NCBI GenBank assembly: GCA_030019335.1
Contig: JASEET010000001.1
Span: 124,001-188,000, forward strand
DNA from: Candidatus Bathyarchaeia archaeon
GTDB lineage: Archaea; Thermoproteota; Bathyarchaeia; Bathyarchaeales; Bathycorpusculaceae
DNA: 64,000 nucleotides
Direction: 5' to 3'
Below are positions 52,038-59,835 of this stretch, piece after piece (position 1 is the first letter of the stretch; each line of letters begins with the position of its first letter). The notes beneath the pieces are model-generated. The model did no database searches. It was not told where the DNA came from and was given only the letters and a program-made list of their open reading frames with translations. The position numbers and the translations under genes were made by a program.

Positions 52038-52571
52038 TCATTTATGTCTGGGAACGAATGTTTCTATTTCTCTCAGTATTCTTGCCAACAGTTTCGGTTC
52101 GATTCTGAAGTCTTTGCTTACGAGCTCCAGCGCAATTTCTTTTGCTTCAGCTCTATCCAGTAATTCTTCTCTGAGGGCTTTTATGATTACGTAAAGTGTC
52201 CCTCTGACTTTCAGACCCCATGTCTCGGCGAATGCCCTTCCACTGGATTCATCCATCAACAGCAACGTGCCAATTTTGCGCGCCAGTATTATCGCCTGGG
52301 CCTCTCCAAGATGGATTTCAAAGGCGTGATCCATCATCTTCTGACAGAGCTTAATCTCTCTCTCATCTAGTTTTGAGACCTTTATCCAGCCTTGTTCAAT
52401 ACATTCTTTTATGGCGAGCACATCGCTGAACCCTTCTTGTAAGCCTCTTTCAACGGCTTCTTTGTAAACCTCTTCTGGGATGATTACCTCACCGAAAAGT
52501 CTCTTGAGCAATGCAATTTTGCCTATTTTTGAGAGCCATATTAGAGGGCTTGTGTTGGAGACTATGGGCAA
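52038..52571 (-). CDS. DUF3368/PIN-like toxin
   Basis: 177 aa. VSNTSPLIWLSKIGKIALLK at the N terminus, HLGEAQAIILARKIGTLLLM and DESSGRAFAETWGLKV are the acidic motifs of this PIN-like family. Pairs with the UPF0175-type protein 16 bases upstream, a known archaeal toxin-antitoxin arrangement. Likely an RNase. Confidence 0.85.
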   Translation of the reverse strand: MPIVSNTSPLIWLSKIGKIALLKRLFGEVIIPEEVYKEAVERGLQEGFSDVLAIKECIEQGWIKVSKLDEREIKLCQKMMDHAFEIHLGEAQAIILARKIGTLLLMDESSGRAFAETWGLKVRGTLYVIIKALREELLDRAEAKEIALELVSKDFRIEPKLLARILREIETFVPRHK

Positions 52572-52587
52572 AGGGACTGTTCCTCGC

Positions 52588-52881
52588 TTAAGCCTCGAGG
52601 TCTTCTTCTAAATCGTGTTCCGAGTATTGGATAAGAACGCCTTTCTCGCCTAAAATTCTATAAAATCTCCATAAAGATACCCCAGCGAGCTGAGCTGCTC
52701 TCCAGCCAGTGACCTGCCCAATTCGGTATAGTTCAATAGAGTGATCTAGGTTCTTTTCTTTAACGCCATGTTCAAGAATTTCACGTATCAAAGTCGATCT
52801 ATCTTTTCCTTCTTTATCTGCTAATTCACGAAGCTTCTTTAGGGTTTCGTGGGGCAATCTTAGGCTAATCGTTTCAGACAT
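52588..52881 (-). CDS. UPF0175 antitoxin with ribbon-helix-helix N terminus
   Basis: 97 aa from MSETISLRL (52881). The N-terminal ribbon-helix-helix is SLRLPHETLKKLRELADKEG, and a UPF0175 helix-turn-helix follows (TGWRAAQLAGVSLWRFYRIL). It should bind its own promoter and neutralise the downstream PIN-like protein. TATA-like sequence (AATATATATTG region) lies just upstream at about 52895-52910. Confidence 0.82.
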   Translation of the reverse strand: MSETISLRLPHETLKKLRELADKEGKDRSTLIREILEHGVKEKNLDHSIELYRIGQVTGWRAAQLAGVSLWRFYRILGEKGVLIQYSEHDLEEDLEA

Positions 52882-53099
52882 GGAAATCACGTAATACAAT
52901 ATATATCAACCGTATTATATAAACTTCGCTGAACGCGTATGAAGATAGAAATTTCGGTCGGCAACGGTGCGGAGACGAAGTTTACACTTGCAACCAAACG
53001 TGCGTACCACAGAATCGTCCACCCCTTAGTTATTGTCAATACACGCCAATCAAGGTTCTTTGTCCAAAATAACCAAGAAGTTAGCCCTAACTGGTAAAA

Positions 53100-53141
53100 T
53101 GGCGCCGGGGAATAGGTTTACATCTCGGTTTAAATTCTCGG
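53100..53141. repeat. tRNA-Ser 3'-end scar, second copy
   Basis: TGGCGCCGGGGAA (53100-53112) is identical to the tRNA-Ser end at 54858-54870. CTCGGTTTAAATTCTCGG at 53124-53141 is identical to 50290-50307. A weak T-loop relic (GAGGTTCGAACCTC, ending CTACCA) follows at about 53250-53277. Confidence 0.65.
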
Positions 53142-53409
53142 CGAATTTTGCTTAGAGATTAACTTGTTACATATCCTTTCCCTTCACTAAACATCTATTG
53201 TAGCGTTTGAGCGGGCAAGGATGCTGGTTTGATGAAGCGACAGAAAAACGGAGGTTCGAACCTCTCCCAAGCTACCAAAACAGTAACATTTTGACCACAG
53301 ATTGTGTATGAAATTGCTGTTTTGCAAGGGTTCTATCGTGCGGAGGCTCTGAACTAAAGGAATAGCAAAAGTTTTATTAAAGAGCAAGCAAATACAACGC
53401 AAAAAAGTG

Positions 53410-54440
53410 ATGTCTATGAAATTAGGCAGGACTAGTTTGTTTTGGTTATTTCTGTTGATGATTGCTGTTGGTTGCACCAGAGTTTCCGTTGTCAACGCGT
53501 CTAACGGAGATTCTCCAGAGTTGATGGAAAATATTGGCACGAATGTCGACTGCACTTCCGCCAAAGTTTGCATCAATAGCATGGTGGGGTCACAAAATAC
53601 CACACTTATGCACTTCCCTAGTGGAGTGAACTTGAATGACTCCAGCTTAGTAAATGCAACTTCCATATGGTTACACTTCTTACCAGTTCCACTTCAATCA
53701 CTTCTGGTTTATGAATTCAACAACACAGATGCTGCAGACGCAAGAGCCATTGCGGATACGCTAACTCTCACTATAAACACTGCCTTTCAAACCACTTTCA
53801 CATGGAATTCAACAAGAACAAGCGATAGCATAGCTAACGTAACCTATACTGGACCTGGAAAGGCAAACTTGACAGAGTATACAGAGTGGTTAATGCCTCG
53901 GTGTCTAGCTTCTGATTTAAGAGGATTTTCGTTGACATTTCTCCCAATGACCCGATTAGGTGCTAATCTTATCGTTACTGCTTCTAAAGATAGCGGAGGC
54001 TTCGAGTGGGGATATATGATGATGACTACCCATTTAACATGGATTCCTGTGGGCTCTAACTCGCACAAAATAGATATTCTAGACCTACTAAATGTAGATT
54101 CGCTTGAACCATCACCTTATGCCCTCACCCCAGAAGGCACATACTCATCTATGGTTATGCTAATAATTTCCTCAAATGAAACGGTACTCTACGCAGGTTG
54201 TGAACCCGGACTGATAAATCCACCCACTCAATTCAGAGGCTGGATGTACCAGCTACTTACCCCCCAACCCCCTTAACAGCTTACTTCACTTTCTGGGATG
54301 ACCCTTCTCCAGTAGCTCCATTAACGTTCACCTTCGGCGGCACAGTAATTCCAGAGTTTACTACATTAACCACAATAACCTTGCTTATACTAGTGGCAAC
54401 AGCCGCTTTAATCATCAAAAAGCGGTTCCCAAAAATCTAA
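53410..54440 (+). pseudogene. Secreted protein with PEF-type C-terminal sorting signal, frameshifted
   Basis: 53410-54276 encodes a signal peptide (FWLFLLMIAVGCTRVSVVNA) and an N-glycosylation-rich beta domain. It stops in PQPP at a C-run (about 54261-54275). In another frame the text continues LTAYFTFWDDPSPVAPLTFT, then VIPEFTTLTTITLLILVATA and a basic end KKRFPKI, the typical archaeal PEF-type C-terminal anchor. A one-base slip at the CCCCCC/CCCCC run, natural or technical, separates them. Confidence 0.7.
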
Positions 54441-54857
54441 CACTCTCTACCTTCTTTTTTTAAAAAATGCTGATGAATGAAGCAAACTTTCCCCTCCGAG
54501 ACCAGACTATTCAGTACTTCCGTATATGAACCGTTTTTCGTTGCGCTTTACTTTCTCTAGATCTTCATGGATCAGAAGCTTTCCTACTAATTTCTTTGCT
54601 CTGAGGTTTTTCATCTTCACCCATCTTGTAGATGGCCTGGAATGTTCCAAATACCTATTAAGTATCGCCTCCATGCGAAGTCTAAAATAAGAGTTTGAAA
54701 CTATCCCACTGCAACATAAAACTCAACTTTTGGGTTTTTCTCCAAAAAGTAAAAGAATCTTGTCTCAACGCCGATATTTAAACAGATATTTTACCCTTTT
54801 AACTATCATTATCCATAGATGTGGAAAACCGAGAATTTAAACGTAATTCGTAGAGTT
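54441..54857. other. Spacer, no gene; copied flank motif at right end
   Basis: No supported coding sequence. CCGAGAATTTAAACGTAA (54829-54846) just downstream of tRNA-Ser recurs at 51014-51031. Confidence 0.4.
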
Positions 54858-54860
54858 TGG

Positions 54861-54985
54861 CGCCGGGGAAGGGATTCGAACCCCTGCGAGCCCGAAGGCC
54901 CACTGGCTTACTTGTCTTCTATCCAGCTTCTTTATTTGGACTGTTGATCTCGAGGCCAGCGCGATAACCACTCCGCCACCCCGGC
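54861..54985 (-). tRNA. tRNA-Ser (anticodon CGA) with 40-nt intron
   Basis: Acceptor GCCGGGG/CCCCGGC pairs perfectly, with discriminator G and encoded CCA (54858-54860). Anticodon stem CTGGC/GCCAG; loop begins CT-CGA-G, then an intron (54909-54948) at the usual 37/38 position. Long variable arm GGGCC-TTCG-GGCTC region and T-arm AGGGG TTCGAAT CCCTT. The length with intron is 125. Its 3' end is copied at 50266 and 53100, so it is a probable integration target. Confidence 0.93.
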
Positions 54986-55049
54986 TCGAATAGAACGATT
55001 GCACTAGCGGTCTAAAAACATTTCCAGCCAAGGCAAAGCTGACTACATA

Positions 55050-55084
55050 GTGTGCACTATCGCGGTGGGAGTCGTGTGCACTAT
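55050..55084. repeat. Direct repeat GTGTGCACTAT x2
   Basis: Exact 11-bp copies at 55050-55060 and 55074-55084, 24 bases apart; each contains the palindrome GTGCAC. Possibly an operator; no gene starts next to it. Confidence 0.35.
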
Positions 55085-55325
55085 ACTACCGTAGGGTTCA
55101 ATAGTTATAACTTTGGCGCTGAGCTTAACTTTGACTATACTACAGCCACAAAGCATCCGCAGAAGGCTCAATTGTTTCGGCAATTACTATAGCTTTCTTC
55201 TGGACAAAAGAGAGCTATCCAAAACGGGCTCGATATTCTCAACCATTGCCGTGTAATCAGTTGCGATTATAGAGCCAAGACATGCAGCAGAAGCGTCCCG
55301 ATGCATCCCAGCAAATACAGCTTAA

Positions 55326-55340
55326 CTCCGCCATCCCGGC
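55326..55340 (-). other. tRNA-Ser 5'-end relic
   Basis: On the minus strand GCCGGGATGGCGGAG matches the tRNA-Ser 5' end (GCCGGGGTGGCGGAG at 54971-54985) with one change. No T-arm follows downstream. The rest of 54986-55376 holds no gene. Confidence 0.5.
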
Positions 55341-55376
55341 AAAACAAACAGAGCGTCTTGCTGTCTAGAAGAGTTT

Positions 55377-56207
55377 TCATTTAATCAGCAGTGAAGGAAA
55401 AAGCCAACGTTTCCCTTTTTTGCGTTTTTTCTTATCCCATTCGTATAATATTTTTGTGGCTTCGTTTGCGATTTTTATGGCGTTGTCCTCGCCTGCTTCT
55501 GGTTTGAATTCGTTTGTGCATCTGTTGGCGTAAACTGCGCAAATGGAACCTGCTCTTAATCCGTAGAGGCTTGCTAAAGTATATAGTGTGGCCGTTTCCA
55601 TTTCAAAGTTTAACACCCCTGCTCTCTGTAGCGTAGGAAGCAAGTCTTCCATGCGTAATGGACATGTTTTAACGGTTGGACGGTTTTGTCCAGCATAGAA
55701 ATCTGCGGTTGTGGCTGTTATTCCAACATGATAGTTGCTTATGTCTAAACTTTCAGCCGCTTCAATTAAAGCCAACATAACTTCGTAGCTGGCAACTGCA
55801 GGATATTCAGGCATAACGTAACAGTTGCTTGCGCAGTCAAGGCGTACAGCAGCAGAAGAAAAAATCACATCGCCGCAATCAATGTCTTTTTGTACGGTGC
55901 CCGTGCTGCCAACACGAATGAATGTGTGCACGCCTACGCGCGAAGCCTCGTTAACAACAATAGCCATACACGCTGGACCAATTCCACTTGACAATGCAGA
56001 TATTGGGACTCCTTTATGTTTGCCCGTAAAACTGCGGAACTCACGATGGTAGGAAATTTCTTTGGCGGAATCCCAAAGACCAGCAATTTTTGGAACACGA
56101 TCTGGGTCGCCTGGCACAAGCAAATATTCAGCCAAGTCGCCTTTCCCGCAAGCAATATGGTATTGTTTGCTACTAGAAACTGTCGGGTGCACGGTTATCC
56201 ACCACAA
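55377..56207 (-). CDS. udp: Uridine phosphorylase-type nucleoside phosphorylase
   Basis: 276 aa. LVPGDPDRVPKIAGLWDSAK (phosphate-binding GDP.R), SSGIGPACMAIVVNE, RVGSTGTVQKDI and FEMETATLYTLASLYGLRAG match the NP-I family, uridine phosphorylase branch. Salvages uridine to uracil and ribose-1-phosphate. The precise base preference is not certain. Confidence 0.88.
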   Translation of the reverse strand: MWWITVHPTVSSSKQYHIACGKGDLAEYLLVPGDPDRVPKIAGLWDSAKEISYHREFRSFTGKHKGVPISALSSGIGPACMAIVVNEASRVGVHTFIRVGSTGTVQKDIDCGDVIFSSAAVRLDCASNCYVMPEYPAVASYEVMLALIEAAESLDISNYHVGITATTADFYAGQNRPTVKTCPLRMEDLLPTLQRAGVLNFEMETATLYTLASLYGLRAGSICAVYANRCTNEFKPEAGEDNAIKIANEATKILYEWDKKKRKKGKRWLFPSLLIK

Positions 56208-56245
56208 TTAAGATTAGTCCTGCAACATTTAATAATAGTGGAAGT

Positions 56246-56536
56246 TTGGAGAAACCCTTCTTGCCCAACGAACGAAGAAGAACAAAATATGACATTTACG
56301 CAGACATCATAGAAGTGATTGCAAAGAAGGGTTTATGCTCTTTAACCAGAATTTCTTATGGAGCAAACATGCCCGTGGACAGAGCAAAGAAAACCTTGCA
56401 TTTTCTAGTTTCACATGGGTTCGTAAGAGAAACAATACTAGGCGACCGCAAAAAATACAGAGCAACAAAATGGGGCCTAGAATATTTGGAAACATTCAAG
56501 CGCGTGCGGAAGTTCTTCGCCGCCTTAGAGGAGTAA
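56246..56536 (+). CDS. Winged-helix DNA-binding protein
   Basis: 96 aa from a TTG start. TKYDIYADIIEVIAKKGLCS, then SYGANMPVDRAKKTLHFLV and GFV..ILGDRKKYRATKWGLEYL form the archaeal single-domain winged helix (ArnR1-like). Divergent from the uridine phosphorylase gene 38 bases away, so it may control it. Confidence 0.78.
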   Translation: MEKPFLPNERRRTKYDIYADIIEVIAKKGLCSLTRISYGANMPVDRAKKTLHFLVSHGFVRETILGDRKKYRATKWGLEYLETFKRVRKFFAALEE

Positions 56537-56620
56537 GCATCAGTAACAATTTGTAACTACTAAAGGTGTTTTCAACATGTGCGTCACCTTTTAAAGCCTC
56601 AGAGACCCTACTTCCTTTCA

Positions 56621-56884
56621 ATGAAAGAGGTAAGAAAAATGGAAAATCGTATAAAATTTGAAATAGGTTGGAAACAAAAAACAAAAGAGAACTTCAGTCT
56701 TAGAACACAAAGATTATTTGGCATCGTTAGAAATGTCTATTGCAAAATAAAACAGTCAGGATCAGCAACCCATTTCCCTGCATACAGGACAGCGGAAATA
56801 CTTAAAGAATATGAGATAAAAGCTGAACAGGAAAAAGCCAAAGCGATCGGGTTTCTACTCAGAACAAAACTAACAATCCAGTAA
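56621..56884 (+). CDS. Hypothetical basic protein
   Basis: 87 aa from ATG 56621, which is 30 bases after a TATA-like CTTTTAAAG and may be leaderless; the frame opens at 56579. Reads RIKFEIGWKQKTKENF and a helical C half EILKEYEIKAEQEKAKAIGF. No family recognised. Confidence 0.4.
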   Translation: MKEVRKMENRIKFEIGWKQKTKENFSLRTQRLFGIVRNVYCKIKQSGSATHFPAYRTAEILKEYEIKAEQEKAKAIGFLLRTKLTIQ

Positions 56885-56954
56885 CAAACACTAGTCACCA
56901 AACGTGAGTTTCCCTTTTAATCCCACGAAATAGATTCATATTGAGGGTTTAAAA

Positions 56955-58175
56955 TTGAATAACAAAATATCCGTTCCTTCAAAAAGCACAACAACATTAG
57001 ATGTTGTTAAAGGAGACCTATTGATAGGTAAACATACAGTAATAAATGGAACAGGGACACCGCCCACAGTAAAAGTGTCTGGCGCGATTTACTGTGAAGG
57101 AGAAAACACTTTTGAGTGCAACCTTTCGGCAGAAAACCTAGAAGCTGAAGGTAACGTAACAATTCATGGGGACTTGAAAATAGAAAACAATGTCAAAGTC
57201 GAAGATGGTCGCTTAGAAGTTTACGGGAAAATGACTGCAAAACGTGTAGATGTAGATGCGGCTCTGTATGTGAGCAAGGATTTAACGGTTGAGGAAGTAG
57301 ATGTAGGTGGAAGCCTAAAGGCTGACGGAAATGTAAAAGCTGAAGACATAGATGTAGGTGGAAGCTTCAAAGCTCAAGGAGAAGTAGAGGCGGAGAAAAT
57401 AGACGTGGGGGGAAGTGTTTCAATCAAATCCAAAGTGACCATCACAAAATTGGATGTAGGAGGTACGGCAAAAGTTGGAGGCGGGAAAATTCGCGAAGTG
57501 GATGTAGGTGGAAGCTTTGAGTCTAGGGATCTGTTAGAATTTGAAAAAATCAATGTGGGCGGAGTTGTTCGACTGTCCAGCAAAAGCAAGGGGGGCAATG
57601 TAAATGTTGGAGGCTCATTTAAAGTCGAAGGAGATTTAGAGTTCAAAGACATCGACGTAGGAGGCAAAGTAGAGATAACTGGCTCTGGCAAAGGCTACGA
57701 AGTAGAGGTAGGAGGCAAAGTAGAAGTCGGCAAGGCGCTAAAGCTTTCAGGAAATCTCGAAGTAGGAGGCAAAGTAGAAGTCGACGAAGAAGTTTCAGCA
57801 AAAAACATCGAAATAGGTGGAGTATTACGCTCACGAAAAGCTACCGCAGAAGACCGCGTAGAGGTTGGCGGTTCAATAATCACTGTGGAAGGCGTAACGG
57901 CACATTTCGTTGAAATAGGAAGAAGAGGCAAAGTCCTTGGACCTATAAAGGCAACCCAGGTTATCATTGGCAGAGAAGCCCATGCAGAGGACATTTACGG
58001 GAAGAAGGTTCTACTGAGAAGCGGAGCACACGCAGAAAACGTTTACGGTGAAACCATTATCATCGAATCCTATTGCCACATAAGTGGCGAAGTGCAGTAT
58101 ACTGGCGAATTAAGAGTGAACGAACACGTTTCATTGGCTAAAGAACCGCAAAAAGTAGACAAACTTCCCTGCTAA
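56955..58175 (+). CDS. Bactofilin-like beta-helix protein with DVGG repeats
   Basis: 406 aa from TTG 56955. The protein is almost entirely short beta strands with a repeat of about 20 residues centred on (I/V)DVGG(S/K), about 12 copies from residue 115 to 320. The C-terminal part has GKVLGPIKATQVIIGREAHA as in bactofilin/polymer-forming proteins. No signal peptide or membrane helix, so it is probably cytoplasmic and could form filaments. It is convergent with the AbrB-PhoU gene (4-base overlap). Confidence 0.7.
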   Translation: MNNKISVPSKSTTTLDVVKGDLLIGKHTVINGTGTPPTVKVSGAIYCEGENTFECNLSAENLEAEGNVTIHGDLKIENNVKVEDGRLEVYGKMTAKRVDVDAALYVSKDLTVEEVDVGGSLKADGNVKAEDIDVGGSFKAQGEVEAEKIDVGGSVSIKSKVTITKLDVGGTAKVGGGKIREVDVGGSFESRDLLEFEKINVGGVVRLSSKSKGGNVNVGGSFKVEGDLEFKDIDVGGKVEITGSGKGYEVEVGGKVEVGKALKLSGNLEVGGKVEVDEEVSAKNIEIGGVLRSRKATAEDRVEVGGSIITVEGVTAHFVEIGRRGKVLGPIKATQVIIGREAHAEDIYGKKVLLRSGAHAENVYGETIIIESYCHISGEVQYTGELRVNEHVSLAKEPQKVDKLPC

Positions 58176-59155
58176 ATTTTTTTAGGCATCACCAGATCTG
58201 CTATGTCCACGCTGTGCTCGTAAATCTGTCTTAAAATGGAAGCGACGGCTAGAATGTGTGGCACAATATCAAGTGACTGCGCCCTAGCAACCTTTTCGAT
58301 GTCAGCAAATGTTTTTTCAATTTTCTCCCACATATCCCGTACACTTTCAGCTAAGTCAATAGCGCCCGTGAAAAAGGCTTTTAACGCGTTTTCGTGAGCC
58401 TCGAAGCAAACCATGTGAAAGTCTACAAGTAGCTTCTTTAAATCTTCAGTCAATTTTGTGCCTTTTAACTCAACTGTCTTTAATGCTGCCCGTACGCATT
58501 CGTCGCCTATTGCCTCCACCAGACTCGCTGCCAGACGATAATCTAGACATTCAATTGGGCGAACACCCAGTTTCTCACTTAAACCTGGGGTCTGAATCAC
58601 TGTGCGTAAAATGCGAACTAAAAGGAAGTAAAGTCTGTTAACTTCGTCGTCGCGGGCTATAACGCTTTTCGCTAAATGTAAGTCGCCATCCACTAGGGCA
58701 TTAACCACGTCACGGTGCATACCAGCAGCAATCGCATAGCTTCGGCGAAGAATCTTCTCAGGCGGAAAACCCGAAGGTTCCAGCAAACACTGCAAAACAA
58801 TTCTGGAATAGTCCTCCTCAACAATTTCCAACCCAATCAAACGGCTAACGGTCTTCTTAACCATGTCTCGCACTTCAAAGCTAATACGCTTCTTCGCTTC
58901 AACATGAATAATGTCAAAGCCAAGCAGATACCTCCCTACAATTTCACGACTTAAATAGGGTCCAGGCCTTAAAGTAATAGTGTGAGGAGAAGGCTCAACA
59001 TCGTATTTGGGGTCTATGAGAAGCCTACTGTCGCTGGTTTCGTTAATCGCTACCACAGAGCCTCGTTTCAGACCATGGTGTTCAGCCCAAGGCTTAGGTA
59101 AGCAAACAAAGAATGTGCCGCTTTGGGTGCGTTGAACCTTGCGTAATTCACCCAT
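58172..59155 (-). CDS. AbrB-PhoU domain regulator
   Basis: 327 aa. N-terminal SpoVT/AbrB swapped-hairpin (RKVQRTQSGTFFVCLPKPWA, then GLKRGSVVAINE) and a C-terminal double PhoU helical bundle (about 110-325). This archaeal combination is thought to regulate phosphate uptake, but no pst genes are nearby. Confidence 0.86.
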   Translation of the reverse strand: MGELRKVQRTQSGTFFVCLPKPWAEHHGLKRGSVVAINETSDSRLLIDPKYDVEPSPHTITLRPGPYLSREIVGRYLLGFDIIHVEAKKRISFEVRDMVKKTVSRLIGLEIVEEDYSRIVLQCLLEPSGFPPEKILRRSYAIAAGMHRDVVNALVDGDLHLAKSVIARDDEVNRLYFLLVRILRTVIQTPGLSEKLGVRPIECLDYRLAASLVEAIGDECVRAALKTVELKGTKLTEDLKKLLVDFHMVCFEAHENALKAFFTGAIDLAESVRDMWEKIEKTFADIEKVARAQSLDIVPHILAVASILRQIYEHSVDIADLVMPKKI

Positions 59156-59241
59156 CTACATCACCATGTCAATAAACGGATATGCATGAGCTAGAATATT
59201 AACACATCTAAACAAAAACCAGTTTACAAATTTGCGCATGA

Positions 59242-59835
59242 GTGTTAAAATTGAAAAACAAAGTTATAACGGGTATAGACTTAGCTGGAAAGCCAGAAAA
59301 TCCAACGGGATGGGCGGTTTGGAAAAACAAAAGGGTAGAAACAAGCCTAATATACACAAATAATGAAATACTAGAAGGCATAACACGCAACAAACCAGCA
59401 ATCATAGCAATTGATGCCCCATTCAGCCTTCCAAAAAAGGGAATACTCAGAAAAGCGGACAAAGAAATGATAAGAAGGGGGTACCGGGTTTTTCCACCAA
59501 AGCTCCCTGCAATGAGAACGCTCACAGTACGCGCTATAGAACTAAACAAGTTAATAGCAGAAAAAGGATACAAGACAATAGAAGTGCACCCCACATCAAC
59601 ACGCAAAGCCCTCAACATGCCGTCAAAAGACTGGAGAAAAATTCAAACAAGCCTAAAGAGTATAGGGTTAGAAGGAGACCAGGTGCGCAACTTAACACCT
59701 CACGAACTTGACGCAATAACCGCAGCCCTAACAGCATACCTTCATTTACAAAACCAAACAGAAGCCCTAGGAGATAAGGAAGAAGGCTACATAATCATCC
59801 CCAAAAAACAGGACTGGAGAACGCTCCAAATATGA
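59242..59835 (+). CDS. DUF429 protein (RNase H-like fold)
   Basis: 197 aa. ITGIDLAGKPENPTGWAVWK, AIIAIDAPFSLPKKG, YRVFPPKLPAMRTLT, EVHPTSTRKAL and HELDAITAALTAYL are the family marks and contain acidic residues of an RNase H-type site. Its stop overlaps the DP1 start (ATGA), so it is translationally coupled to a replication gene, which suggests a DNA-related role. Confidence 0.85.
   Translation: MLKLKNKVITGIDLAGKPENPTGWAVWKNKRVETSLIYTNNEILEGITRNKPAIIAIDAPFSLPKKGILRKADKEMIRRGYRVFPPKLPAMRTLTVRAIELNKLIAEKGYKTIEVHPTSTRKALNMPSKDWRKIQTSLKSIGLEGDQVRNLTPHELDAITAALTAYLHLQNQTEALGDKEEGYIIIPKKQDWRTLQI

Noticed and set aside
53187-53666. 159-aa minus-strand frame
   Set aside because: It overlaps the secreted protein's signal peptide region on the other strand, which has far better protein features.
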